Source of the DNA: Comamonadaceae bacterium
GTDB taxonomy: Bacteria > Pseudomonadota > Gammaproteobacteria > Burkholderiales > Burkholderiaceae_C
Direction: 5' to 3'
DNA: 64,000 nt
NCBI GenBank assembly: GCA_027486555.1
Contig: JAIXOX010000041.1
Coordinates: forward strand, 1-64,000
Within the stretch, counting starts at the first letter, position 1. The number at the start of each line of letters is the position of its first letter. A program made the translations under genes and the position numbers. Positions 1 through 8,298 of the stretch are shown one piece after another. The notes beneath the pieces were generated by a model. That model saw only the letters and a program-made list of their open reading frames with translations. It was not told the origin of the DNA and made no database searches.

Positions 1-330
1 TAGGAGCCCCGCCCCCGGGGCGATCGGCTATGGTCTGCAAGGCTTTTCGCGACGAGGGCGTCGCTCCTACAGGGGCGTGCCTGCCTTTTGTGGGAGCCCC
101 GCCCCCGGGGCGATCGGCTATGGTCTGCAAGGCTTTTCGCGACGAGGGCGTCGCTCCTACAGGGAAATGCCTGCATTTTGTGGGAGCCCCGCCCCCGGGG
201 CGATGGGTGGTGGTCTGCGAGGCTTTTCGCGGCGAGGGCGTCGCTCCTACAGGGGCGTGCCTGCCTTTTGTAGGAGCCCCGCCCCAGGGGCGATGGATGG
301 TGGTCTGCAAGGCTTTTGCGACGAGGGCGA
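1..330. repeat. 90-bp tandem REP-like repeat array (3.7 units)
   Basis: Units start at 1, 91, 181 and 271, giving an exact 90-bp period; the last unit is truncated near 330. Within a unit TGTGGGAGC (for example 90-98) and GCTCCTACA (153-161) form the inverted ends of an imperfect palindrome, with GC-rich inner arms (GCCCCCGGGGC, and GCGACGAGGGCGTCGC). Read on the minus strand, the arm TGTAGGAGCGACGCC resembles Pseudomonas-type REP sequences. Related single copies lie near 32946, 46441 and 56518. Because 90 is divisible by three, several frames stay open across the array; I do not regard them as genes. No REP-associated transposase is seen in the window. Confidence 0.9.
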
Positions 331-687
331 CGCTTGTACAAATGAAACCCTCTCACAATGATCAACGGGCCTGATCAATAAATGCGGCTGCGTGACAACA
401 AGTTGAATGCAAAGTCATTTTTTTCGCTGTCGATACCTCGGTTTGCAGGCATTGACACCCGCCCAAAACTCAACGCCTTGTACAGCAGAAGATTGGGAGT
501 CTTTGAGACCTGAAACAAAGTCATCCACATTTTTTAAACTTTGAAAACCCGCACTTACCCAAGTTTGACAGGGCTTCAAATGAATACTTGCAAATAAATT
601 TAATGTTTTTAATGATTATTTGAAATTAGCTAAATTGAGGTTTTAAAAAACCCAGGTTTTCAAATCAGCCAAACCAACACCAGTTCT
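331..687. other. AT-rich intergenic stretch, no gene seen
   Basis: This stretch lies between the repeat array and the first minus-strand gene. It is clearly more AT-rich than its surroundings, especially 580-660. A segment around 358-386 (GGGCCTGATCAATAAATGC) resembles the tails of the REP-like copies at 33.08 kb and 46.57 kb. I see no convincing coding frame, RNA gene or terminator. Confidence 0.6.
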
Positions 688-1077
688 TCACAAAGTTATC
701 CACAGGCTTGTATCGACCACACGCGTGGGGTCTTTGACACCGGCATCCCAAAACATCTGGCCTTCGCACCAATAGCCACCCCAATCGCACAAGCCTGCGG
801 CCAACTGCACTGTCGAGGTGCTGGCGATCGAGCGTTCCACAAAGGCCAAGGTCTGCGCACGCTTGCCTTCATTGATCGCCACGCTCAAATCGGTTTGTCC
901 CAAATCTGCACCCGCGACCATGTCGGCCTTGCCCAAAAAATCGGCTTGGGTCAAACCGTCACGCCCCCACCACTGGACAAAATCAGACCTCCATGGCTGG
1001 AGTTGCTCGCGCAAAAAACATGGACACTCAAATTGAGTGCACTCAGGCAAAAAGCATCCACCCGATAAGTCACTCAT
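688..1077 (-). CDS. hypothetical protein (129 aa)
   Basis: I do not recognise this protein. The open frame continues upstream to 1269, but that part overlaps the divergent response regulator. The ATG at 1077 is the more sensible start and gives 129 residues beginning MSDLSGG. The composition looks like a genuine soluble protein: two short Cys-containing stretches near the N-terminus, a Trp-rich middle (WRSDFVQWWGRDG) and a C-terminal half with GGYWCEGQMFWDAG. No signal peptide or membrane segment is evident. Its start lies only 18 bp from the divergent response-regulator gene, so the two must share control DNA. It could still be a chance frame. Confidence 0.5.
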   Translation of the reverse strand: MSDLSGGCFLPECTQFECPCFLREQLQPWRSDFVQWWGRDGLTQADFLGKADMVAGADLGQTDLSVAINEGKRAQTLAFVERSIASTSTVQLAAGLCDWGGYWCEGQMFWDAGVKDPTRVVDTSLWITL

Positions 1078-1095
1078 GTTTTGTATCATCAGCAG

Positions 1096-1779
1096 ATGAA
1101 CACCTCTGCACAAAACAGCACTCCAAACAGCTTTCAAAGGCGGCTTTTGCTGGTGGAAGACAACCACCTGTTTGCCGAACAAATCACCGATGCCATGCAT
1201 GGCCTGCCCGACGATTGGCAGGTCACCGAATTCAGTGAAGGATTGCTGGCCATGGATTGGGTCGAACACCTCATCAAACCCGTAGACCTGGTCTTGGTGG
1301 ATTTGGGTTTGCCCGATGTGAACGGCATTGAGGTGATCAGCGCTTGCCGCAAACGCTTTGCCGACATGCCCATTGTGGTGATCTCGGTGGTGGCTTCAGA
1401 GTCAGCTGTGCTCAGGGCCATCGAGGTTGGGGCCAATGGTTACATCTTGAAAGACGAGTCCATTTCGGAAATCACCGAAGGCATTCAAAAAGTGCTCCAG
1501 GGTGTCTATCCTTTGAGCCCTCGGTTGGCCCGTTTTTTGTTCAAGCAATTGTCAGCCGCCGGAGAAAAAGCGCCCGAGCGCAAAGACATCAAACTCTCGC
1601 CCCGAGAACATGAAACCCTGCAATTGCTTGCCCAAGGTTTGACTTACGACAAGGTCGCCGACAGCATGGGCGTGACGCTGTCCACAGTCCAGTCGAATGT
1701 GCGCAGCCTTTACCGAAAATTGAATGTGAACTCACAAACGCAAGCGGTCAACATGGCCATCAGCTTCAAGCTCATTTGA
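1096..1779 (+). CDS. NarL/FixJ-type response regulator
   Basis: This is a two-component response regulator of 227 residues. The receiver domain (about 15-135) has the acidic pair E21/D22, the phospho-acceptor D69 in LVLVDLGLPD and the conserved lysine K119. A LuxR-type helix-turn-helix (about 165-220, KLSPREHETLQLLAQG) would bind DNA. I chose ATG 1096 over the TTG at 1081. The gene ends tail-to-tail with the histidine kinase below and overlaps its 3' end by 48 bp, so the two are plausible partners although not in one operon. Target genes cannot be told from the sequence. Confidence 0.9.
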   Translation: MNTSAQNSTPNSFQRRLLLVEDNHLFAEQITDAMHGLPDDWQVTEFSEGLLAMDWVEHLIKPVDLVLVDLGLPDVNGIEVISACRKRFADMPIVVISVVASESAVLRAIEVGANGYILKDESISEITEGIQKVLQGVYPLSPRLARFLFKQLSAAGEKAPERKDIKLSPREHETLQLLAQGLTYDKVADSMGVTLSTVQSNVRSLYRKLNVNSQTQAVNMAISFKLI

Positions 1780-4014
1780 ATCGCTCTGGTGCTGCGCAGA
1801 CACCCGGGGCACGCGCAGCAAAACCTCCACCCCAGGGTGGTGTTCAATCAACTGAAACACTCCACCCATTTCGCGCGCACGGTAACGCATATTGCTGATG
1901 CCCCGGCCCCGGTCCATGGGCGGCATCAGCCCACGGCCATCGTCACGCACCGAAAGGGTCAAGAGGTTAAATTGCCCATCGAAGCGTGCTGAGAAATACA
2001 CATTTTTGGCATGTGCATGTTTGTAAGCGTTGTTCAAGGCTTCTTGAACCAGACGCAAGGCTTGCAAAATTTTGCGCGGGGCCAGGGGGGGCAAATCCTT
2101 AAGCTGGACATCCCATTTCAAATGGGGTCCATTGCTGGCAAAGCGCCTCTCCAGTCGGTGGTGCATGTCGACCAGGGCCTCTTGCAAGGTGATGTTGGTT
2201 TGGCCCAAGGTGTCCACCACGAGGTGCAGGTCGGCGGTGATTTCGCGCAAGAACTCGGGAAACTCCTCCGGTCGAATGCGTCCTTTTTCGGCCATCATGC
2301 GCACACCAGCCAACTGAGAGCCAAAACCATCGTGCATGTCCCGAAGCAGTTGTTCGCGTTCCTTGGTGCGAGATTGCTCGATTTGTCGCAACTGCAATTC
2401 GTTTCGAATGCGGTCCGACTCGGCTTTGGCCTTGACCACATCGGTCCGGTCAAACAACACCCCTTCGACAAGGACGGAACTGTCAGGCAAGGTTCTGGCC
2501 ACAGCCTCACTGTTGACCCAGCGCATTTCACGACCCACAGGAAAAATAGGAAACTCTTTGGATGAGGACGCTCTGGTGAGCAAACGGTGACGAATGAAGC
2601 CCTCCCAGTCGGACATAGCCTTTACATGCAAAATTTCTGCAAAAACATTGGGGTTGTTCATCAAATCCTGGCGGTTCAGGCCCGTCAGTTCAATGAAGCG
2701 TTGGCTCACAAAAAGGAAACGACCTTGCGCCTCACCCGGCTTGAAAATCACGGTGTAAGTTCCCACAGGAATGTTTTCCGTGATCTCATAGGCCATGCGC
2801 TCGGCGGCACGGCGCTCCAGCTGCGCACGATCAACGCGTGATTGACGCAAGGAAGTCGCCAGACTGCGAATGAGCACCGTTCCCAAAGTCAGCAACATGA
2901 CGCTGTATACATAAGGAAACAGAAAGCTCCCTTCAAAATTGGAGGACCCCGAAAAGCGACGCCAATCCACAATGCCAGCGAACACCAAGAGCATGGCCAT
3001 GGAACTGGTAAAAATTTTGATAGGGCTGCGTGCCTGAAATGCCCAAAAAATGGACATCGTCATCAAGGTGAACCCAATGACCAAAAAGACGACAAACAAC
3101 AAGGCAATCAAGGGCCGGTTCACCGAAGTGAACGCTAACAACACTGTGCCCGTGATGGAAAACCCCAGCAAGGCCACAACCATCCAAGTACGCAACTTGT
3201 CAAACAAGGACAACATGGTGAGCAAGGCCATGGGTGTCGCGAAAAACCGCGAGGACACCACGAGCCAGGAAAACACTTCGATGTTGATCCATGGGCGAGT
3301 GACTGTCATGTTGAGCAAACCCAACATGTGCGCCAAACAGCCCAGGCTGAACCACAGGTAAGCCAGTTCTTTGCTCAAAATGAGATACACCGTCAAAGAC
3401 AAAAACCCAAATACGGCGCTCACCCAAAAAAGGGCGACCAGAAATTCGGTTTTGAGCCATTGATTGACACGAAATTTTTGATCGTATAACTGATCAACCT
3501 CACCCACACGTACCGATGACAAACCACTGACCTGTCGGGAGCTTGCATAGATTTCAACCTCGATCGAGTTGTCGCCAGCACGCCAAACGCCGGCAGGGGT
3601 GGTCAAAAAAAGAGGTGTGTGCAAACAACGCAAGGCCTCCAATGGCCCTAGCCCGCAGCTGTTCACAAAAAATCCGTTGATGTAGACCGAACCAGAAAGG
3701 CTGAGCTTTGGAATGAGCACGGCCAATGGGACTTGAGGCGCCTCAGGCAAGTCCAGGCTCAACTTGTACAGAACCCGGCTACCCGAAGGAGAAAAATCAT
3801 CAGGCGTCAAAACATGGGGCAGCTCAACGTGGCGCGGCAAGGACTTTCCTGTGAGGATCGCTTGGTCAATGAACCATTCTTGCTGTGTGGCCCCCAAGGC
3901 AGGAGAAGAGAGCAAGCCGAACAACAGCCACAAGAACGGCAAAAAAAATGTGAGCACGCACCCACTTCGAGACCTAAGCGGAGCGAGCAGCCGGGTTAGA
4001 AATGGAGAGTGCAT
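1732..4014 (-). CDS. membrane histidine kinase, 7TMR-DISM type with PAS-like and HisKA_3 domains
   Basis: This large sensor kinase of about 760 residues probably phosphorylates the adjacent NarL-type regulator. It has a cleavable or anchoring hydrophobic N-terminus and a periplasmic beta-rich region (about 50-190, like 7TMR-DISM extracellular domains). About seven membrane helices follow (190-390), then a PAS-like segment (about 415-540). The HisKA_3 dimerisation helix carries H561 (LLRDMHDGFGSQL), and the HATPase domain has an N-box (QEALNNAYKHA) and a G-box (DDGRG). I prefer ATG 4014, preceded by GGTGAG, over the upstream ATGs at 4023 and 4074. The ligand is unknown. Confidence 0.88.
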   Translation of the reverse strand: MHSPFLTRLLAPLRSRSGCVLTFFLPFLWLLFGLLSSPALGATQQEWFIDQAILTGKSLPRHVELPHVLTPDDFSPSGSRVLYKLSLDLPEAPQVPLAVLIPKLSLSGSVYINGFFVNSCGLGPLEALRCLHTPLFLTTPAGVWRAGDNSIEVEIYASSRQVSGLSSVRVGEVDQLYDQKFRVNQWLKTEFLVALFWVSAVFGFLSLTVYLILSKELAYLWFSLGCLAHMLGLLNMTVTRPWINIEVFSWLVVSSRFFATPMALLTMLSLFDKLRTWMVVALLGFSITGTVLLAFTSVNRPLIALLFVVFLVIGFTLMTMSIFWAFQARSPIKIFTSSMAMLLVFAGIVDWRRFSGSSNFEGSFLFPYVYSVMLLTLGTVLIRSLATSLRQSRVDRAQLERRAAERMAYEITENIPVGTYTVIFKPGEAQGRFLFVSQRFIELTGLNRQDLMNNPNVFAEILHVKAMSDWEGFIRHRLLTRASSSKEFPIFPVGREMRWVNSEAVARTLPDSSVLVEGVLFDRTDVVKAKAESDRIRNELQLRQIEQSRTKEREQLLRDMHDGFGSQLAGVRMMAEKGRIRPEEFPEFLREITADLHLVVDTLGQTNITLQEALVDMHHRLERRFASNGPHLKWDVQLKDLPPLAPRKILQALRLVQEALNNAYKHAHAKNVYFSARFDGQFNLLTLSVRDDGRGLMPPMDRGRGISNMRYRAREMGGVFQLIEHHPGVEVLLRVPRVSAQHQSDSNELEADGHVDRLRL

Positions 4015-4111
4015 GCTCACCATGTTATCGCTTGGTTGCGCCCCTGTCGCCCAGAGGGATGAGCTGCTGCACAAAATCTATGCCCAATGAGGGCGATGCC
4101 ATGATTGCAAT

Positions 4112-4140
4112 CCACCGTTGCAGCCCCCAAGCAACGGTGG
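4112..4140 (-). terminator. hairpin, terminator-like
   Basis: There is a perfect 10-bp inverted repeat, CCACCGTTGC (4112-4121) and GCAACGGTGG (4131-4140), with a 9-nt loop. It lies just downstream of the small minus-strand gene ending at 4166. No clear T-run follows, so intrinsic termination is not certain. Confidence 0.5.
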
Positions 4141-4165
4141 CACGCGAGCCTGTGCTGGGCGCGCT

Positions 4166-4459
4166 TCAGGCCATACGACGGCGCAAGGAAGGAAATGCCA
4201 AGTTTTTGTCTTTGGGGACCGCCACGAGTTTGGGGGCCAATGGGGCTGTGCTGAGCACCTCAGAAACCAATGCATCGGCATGGGCATGGGGCCCCGCACG
4301 GCTGACCTCGAAGTCCAGGCGGGTGCTTTTGGCCATTTGAGCCACAAAGTTTTGGGGGTAGTCGCGCACATTGAATCCCCGCAGAGCCATCACTTTCATG
4401 AAGGCGTTGGCTGCCTCTTCAACGGCACACTGGTATTCTTGGGTAACTGCTGGCGTCAT
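4166..4459 (-). CDS. hypothetical protein (97 aa)
   Basis: This is a small soluble protein I cannot assign. It starts MTPAVTQEYQ and contains an N-terminal helix (CAVEEAANAFMKVMALRGF) and a basic C-terminus (LRRRMA). A GAGG Shine-Dalgarno sequence precedes the ATG at 4459 by a normal distance, which supports it as a real gene. It lies between the kinase and the flavoprotein genes, all on the minus strand, with gaps too large to show one operon. A terminator-like hairpin follows. Confidence 0.6.
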   Translation of the reverse strand: MTPAVTQEYQCAVEEAANAFMKVMALRGFNVRDYPQNFVAQMAKSTRLDFEVSRAGPHAHADALVSEVLSTAPLAPKLVAVPKDKNLAFPSLRRRMA

Positions 4460-4527
4460 GTCGACCTCGTTCTTGGGATGAAGTTATTCACCCTTTCATA
4501 ACGCAGCTCAGAGCCGGTTGGAATACA

Positions 4528-5853
4528 TCATTTGTGTTTTTTTGTGACCGAATTCAACAAAATCCCACGGGCCGCCTGAACCCCACTGGCCAAACAGGCG
4601 GTCAGCAAATACCCCCCCGTGGGGGCCTCCCAGTCCAGCATTTCCCCCGCGCAATACACATCGGGTCGGGCTTTTAGCCGCAAATCATCCCCCAAAGAGG
4701 TCCACTTGACCCCGCCAGCGGTGCTGATGGCCTCGGCCAGAGGCCGAGGACTTTTCAGACCCACCGCCAAAGATTTGATGTGAGCGGCCAAAACGCTTGG
4801 CTGTTGCAGCACGTCAGGCGGGCAAAGTTCGTGGATCAAGCCCATTTTGACGCCATCCAGGCCCAAGCGACTTTTGAGGTGACTGCTCAGGCTGCGACTG
4901 CCACGCGGCCATGCGACTTCTTTTTCGACTTGTGACAAAGTTTTGTCTGGCAAAAGATCCAACAACAAGCGGGCTTGCCCACAGGCCAACAGGTCATCAC
5001 GCAGCAGGGCCGATGCGGCATAAACCAAACTGCCCTCCACGCCGGTTTGGGTGATGACGAACTCGCCTCGACGCGAAAACCGGTCGCTTGGCAACGCGTT
5101 GCCGCCCCCTTGTACGGTCAGTGCCACCGATTTGAGTGGCTGACCCGCAAATTTATCCACAAAGTACGGGGTCCAACCCTCTCCTTGTCGCCCCAGCACA
5201 TCAAAACCGCAGTTGGCGGGCTGCAGATCTGCCACCTCAACACCTTGACTTTGCATCACAGGGACCCAAGCGCCGTCGGACCCCAGACGTGGCCAACTAG
5301 CCCCCCCCAAAGCCAACAAGGTGAACTGGGCCTGCACATGCACCGTTTGTGCGTCGGTTTGGCGGTGAAAAATTAAGCGATGACCCTGCCACCCACGCCA
5401 GTGGTGTCGCATGTGAAATTGAACAGGCACGCCGCACGCGGGGTGGCGCAAGCGACGCAGCCAGGCCCGCAAAAGAGGCGCTGCTTTCATTTCGACCGGG
5501 AAAACACGTCCGGAAGAACCGACAAAAGTGTCCACACCCAAACTTTTTGCCCAATCGCGCAACACTTGGGCATCGGTATGCTGGAGCCATGACGCAATCT
5601 CGTTTTGACGTGCGCCAAAACGGGTGGAAAAAAGGTCGCAAGGTTCGGAATGGGTCAGGTTCAACCCCCCTCGCCCCGCCAGCAAAAATTTGCGCCCCAC
5701 AGAGGGCATGGCGTCAAACAGATGCACTGACACGCCAGCTTGGGACAAAACCTCGGCCGCCATCAAACCTGCCGGGCCACCACCCACAATGGCCACCTCG
5801 GTTTGAAAAAAAGAAAAATCTGCTGGCGGGTGCGGGAAAGCGGTGGTCGTCAT
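4528..5853 (-). CDS. FAD-dependent flavoprotein, YhiN/HI0933 family (TIGR03862-like)
   Basis: This 441-residue protein has the N-terminal dinucleotide-binding fingerprint VAIVGGGPAGLMAAEVL (about 20-37) followed by GRKFLLAGRGGLNLTHSE, typical of the HI0933-like flavoprotein family. The C-terminal segment with TAGGVKW and GEMLDWEAPTGGYLL also matches that family's FAD-binding end. Members are predicted NAD(P)/FAD oxidoreductases, and the physiological substrate is not established. It is divergently arranged from trxA, with about 100 bp between the starts. Confidence 0.9.
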   Translation of the reverse strand: MTTTAFPHPPADFSFFQTEVAIVGGGPAGLMAAEVLSQAGVSVHLFDAMPSVGRKFLLAGRGGLNLTHSEPCDLFSTRFGARQNEIASWLQHTDAQVLRDWAKSLGVDTFVGSSGRVFPVEMKAAPLLRAWLRRLRHPACGVPVQFHMRHHWRGWQGHRLIFHRQTDAQTVHVQAQFTLLALGGASWPRLGSDGAWVPVMQSQGVEVADLQPANCGFDVLGRQGEGWTPYFVDKFAGQPLKSVALTVQGGGNALPSDRFSRRGEFVITQTGVEGSLVYAASALLRDDLLACGQARLLLDLLPDKTLSQVEKEVAWPRGSRSLSSHLKSRLGLDGVKMGLIHELCPPDVLQQPSVLAAHIKSLAVGLKSPRPLAEAISTAGGVKWTSLGDDLRLKARPDVYCAGEMLDWEAPTGGYLLTACLASGVQAARGILLNSVTKKHK

Positions 5854-5954
5854 GGTCTGGAGCGAAGAACGCGACTTCGCTGGGCGAAGGCGTCATGTTT
5901 CTGTCAAAATACCAATCACTTTAGCCGCATCTCAATGTTCACAAGGAAAAGGTC

Positions 5955-6287
5955 ATGGCCAGCGATTTGATCAAACACACCACCGACGCCACTTTTGAAG
6001 CCGACGTGCTCCAGTCGAGCCACCCCGTGGTGGTTGACTTCTGGGCTGAATGGTGCGGCCCTTGCAAAATGATTGCACCCATCCTCGACGAAGTGGCCAG
6101 CGCCTACGAGGGCAAGCTGCAAATTGCCAAAATGAATGTGGACGACAACCGCGACGTGCCTGCCAAGTTCGGCATCCGGGGTATTCCCACACTCATGATT
6201 TTCAAGGACGGTCAACTCGCTGCCACCAAAGTGGGTGCCATGAGCAAGTCGCAATTGACCGCCTTCATTGACCAGCAATTGGCCTGA
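5955..6287 (+). CDS. trxA: thioredoxin
   Basis: A 110-residue cytoplasmic thioredoxin that reduces protein disulfides. The active site WCGPC is at residues 33-37 ([11 protein letters not shown]), and the cis-proline loop reads [10 protein letters not shown]. Length and order match TrxA. The start ATG 5955 follows AAGGAAAAGGTC. The gene lies upstream of rho, as in many proteobacteria, but a terminator at 6329-6357 separates the two. Confidence 0.97.
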   Translation: MASDLIKHTTDATFEADVLQSSHPVVVDFWAEWCGPCKMIAPILDEVASAYEGKLQIAKMNVDDNRDVPAKFGIRGIPTLMIFKDGQLAATKVGAMSKSQLTAFIDQQLA

Positions 6288-6328
6288 TTTTCCAGCGATT
6301 GGCGTCACTGACCGTCAGTTTCTCACCC

Positions 6329-6357
6329 AACCGGGCATCATGGACCCGGTTTTTTTG
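6329..6357 (+). terminator. rho-independent terminator of trxA
   Basis: AACCGGG (6329-6335) pairs with CCCGGTT (6345-6351), and the stem is followed directly by a run of T. It lies 41 bp after the trxA stop codon. Confidence 0.85.
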
Positions 6358-6536
6358 TTTCTGTACAGGCTTGAAAACCTGTCATAATTTCTTCAGGCAT
6401 CCCTAACAGGGACCACCGCCTTGATTGCCGAAAATACCAGCCCCCAATCCTTGGGCAGTTTTTGGCTCTGAATATTTCCACCCGGTTATCCCGAAAAACG
6501 GTCTCCAAACGACCGATTCGCCACAGGCCCATTCCC

Positions 6537-7799
6537 ATGCATTTGAACGAACTCAAGGCACTACATGTGTCCGAACTCCTGAAGCAAGCCGACACGCTCG
6601 AAATCGAGAACACCGGTCGCATGCGCAAACAGGAGCTGATGTTTGCCATTATCAAAAAGCGCGCCAAAGCGGGCGAACAGGTCTTTGCCGATGGCGTCCT
6701 TGAGATATTGCCCGACGGTTTCGGTTTCTTGCGCAGCCCCGATTCGAGCTATACCGCCAGCACCGACGACATCTACATCAGCCCCAGCCAGGTGCGCCGC
6801 TTTAACCTGCACACCGGCGACATGATCGAAGGCGAAGTGCGCATCCCCAAAGACGGCGAGCGCTACTTTGCCCTGACCAAGCTCGACAAAGTCAACGACG
6901 ACCTGCCCGAGAACAACAAACACAAGGTCATGTTCGAGAACTTGACGCCCCTGTTTCCCAAAGAACAGATGCGCCTGGAGCGTGACATCAAGGGCGAAGA
7001 AAACATCACTTCGCGTGTGATCGACATCATTGCCCCGCTGGGTCGCGGCCAACGCGCCCTGATCGTGGCGCAGCCCAAGTCGGGCAAGACCGTGATGATG
7101 CAGCAGATCGCGCACGCCATCACCGCCAACTACCCCGATGTGCACCTGATGGTCTTGCTGGTCGATGAGCGCCCTGAAGAAGTGACCGAAATGCAACGCA
7201 ATGTGCGTGGCGAGGTGATTTCGTCCACCTTTGACGAACCTGCCTCACGCCATGTGCACGTCGCCGAGATGGTGATTGAGCGCGCCAAGCGTTTGGTGGA
7301 GCTGAAAAAAGACGTGGTGATCTTGTTGGACTCGATCACCCGCCTGGCCCGCGCTTACAACAACGTGGTGCCTTCGTCGGGCAAAGTGTTGTCGGGTGGC
7401 GTGGACGCCAACGCCCTGCAGCGCCCGAAGCGCTTTTTTGGTGCGGCACGCAATGTGGAAGAAGGTGGATCACTCACCATCATCGCCACCGCCCTGGTCG
7501 ACACCGGCAGCCGCATGGACGAAGTGATCTTTGAAGAATTCAAAGGCACCGGCAACTGCGAAATCCATTTGGAGCGCCGCTTGTACGAAAAGCGCGTGTT
7601 CCCCGCCATCAACTTGAACCGCAGCGGTACACGCCGCGAAGAGCTGCTGCTGCAGCCTGAAGTGCTGCAAAAAACCCGCATCCTGCGTCAATTCATGTAC
7701 AACATGGACGAGATCGAGGCGATGGAGATGGTCTTGAAGAGCATGAAAGCGACCAAGAACAACTCCGAGTTCTTCGACATGATGCGACGGGGCGGTTGA
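6537..7799 (+). CDS. rho: transcription termination factor Rho
   Basis: A hexameric RNA helicase that ends transcription at Rho-dependent sites. At 420 residues it has the usual length. The N-terminal helix bundle is followed by the RNA-binding cold-shock-like domain with the RNP1-type motif GFGFLRSP (61-68). The ATPase core has Walker A QPKSGKT (179-185) and Walker [16 protein letters not shown] chose ATG 6537 ([11 protein letters not shown]) over the upstream in-frame ATG at 6462, because it matches the conserved Rho N-terminus. The leader between the trxA terminator and this start is about 180 bp, in keeping with the known autoregulation of rho. Confidence 0.97.
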   Translation: MHLNELKALHVSELLKQADTLEIENTGRMRKQELMFAIIKKRAKAGEQVFADGVLEILPDGFGFLRSPDSSYTASTDDIYISPSQVRRFNLHTGDMIEGEVRIPKDGERYFALTKLDKVNDDLPENNKHKVMFENLTPLFPKEQMRLERDIKGEENITSRVIDIIAPLGRGQRALIVAQPKSGKTVMMQQIAHAITANYPDVHLMVLLVDERPEEVTEMQRNVRGEVISSTFDEPASRHVHVAEMVIERAKRLVELKKDVVILLDSITRLARAYNNVVPSSGKVLSGGVDANALQRPKRFFGAARNVEEGGSLTIIATALVDTGSRMDEVIFEEFKGTGNCEIHLERRLYEKRVFPAINLNRSGTRREELLLQPEVLQKTRILRQFMYNMDEIEAMEMVLKSMKATKNNSEFFDMMRRGG

Positions 7800-7804
7800 T
7801 ACCC

Positions 7805-7810
7805 TATAAT
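7805..7810 (+). promoter_or_regulatory. candidate -10 element upstream of rpmE
   Basis: A perfect TATAAT lies 74 bp before the rpmE start and just after the rho stop codon. I could not find a good -35 hexamer at 16-18 bp spacing, so the promoter is only suggested. Confidence 0.35.
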
Positions 7811-7883
7811 CTATAGTTTTGCGGAAAGTGCTCTCAGATAGGCTGAGGAGTGGCTGCCGTAGCAAAAATAAAAGGATTTCCCC

Positions 7884-8147
7884 ATGAAAGACGGCATTCA
7901 CCCCAACTACCGTGAAGTTTGCTTCCAAGACATGTCCAATGGTTTCAAGTTCGTGACCCGTTCATGTGCCAACACCAAAGAGATGATCAAAATGGAAGAC
8001 GGCCGCGAGCTGCCTTGGTACAAGCTGGACACGACCAGCGAGTCGCACCCCTTCTACACCGGCACACAAAAGTCGGTCGACAACATGGGCGGCCGCGTGG
8101 AGAAATTCCGCAACCGTTTCGGCAAGACCACTGTCATTGCCAAATAA
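7884..8147 (+). CDS. rpmE2: 50S ribosomal protein L31 type B
   Basis: An 87-residue ribosomal protein with the type B signature [18 protein letters not shown] and ESHPFYTG. The zinc-ligand cysteine pattern of the C+ paralogue is lacking, which marks it as a zinc-independent (C-) form. Such forms replace the zinc form when zinc is scarce in some bacteria; whether a second copy exists here is unknown. AAGGA precedes the ATG. It follows rho directly, a common arrangement in Burkholderiales. Confidence 0.93.
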   Translation: MKDGIHPNYREVCFQDMSNGFKFVTRSCANTKEMIKMEDGRELPWYKLDTTSESHPFYTGTQKSVDNMGGRVEKFRNRFGKTTVIAK

Positions 8148-8164
8148 TTTTTTTGGTTGACGCC

Positions 8165-8199
8165 AAAAGGGCAGTCCGGGCAACCGGCCTGCCCTTTTT
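8165..8199 (+). terminator. rho-independent terminator of rpmE
   Basis: AAAAGGGCAG (8165-8174) pairs with CTGCCCTTTT (8189-8198) around a 14-nt loop, and the 3' arm ends in a short T-run. It sits 18 bp after the L31 stop codon. Confidence 0.8.
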
Positions 8200-8298
8200 G
8201 CTGTGTGATTCCATCGCACACCATGTGCCCTGTGCTGGCGCATTGGCATGAAGCAAGTGACAGCCCTAACGCCCCATCATTGACACCCTGATCCAGAC

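Noticed and set aside
1-330. Possible CRISPR array or repetitive protein gene in the 90-bp repeats
   Set aside because: Units are contiguous and nearly identical with no unique spacers, and frames stay open only because 90 is a multiple of three; no cas gene is present.
510-710. DnaA-box-like TTATCCACA (696-704) and TCATCCACA in AT-rich DNA, suggesting an origin
   Set aside because: Only one perfect box, it lies within the end of a candidate gene, and dnaA, dnaN or parAB genes are not adjacent.
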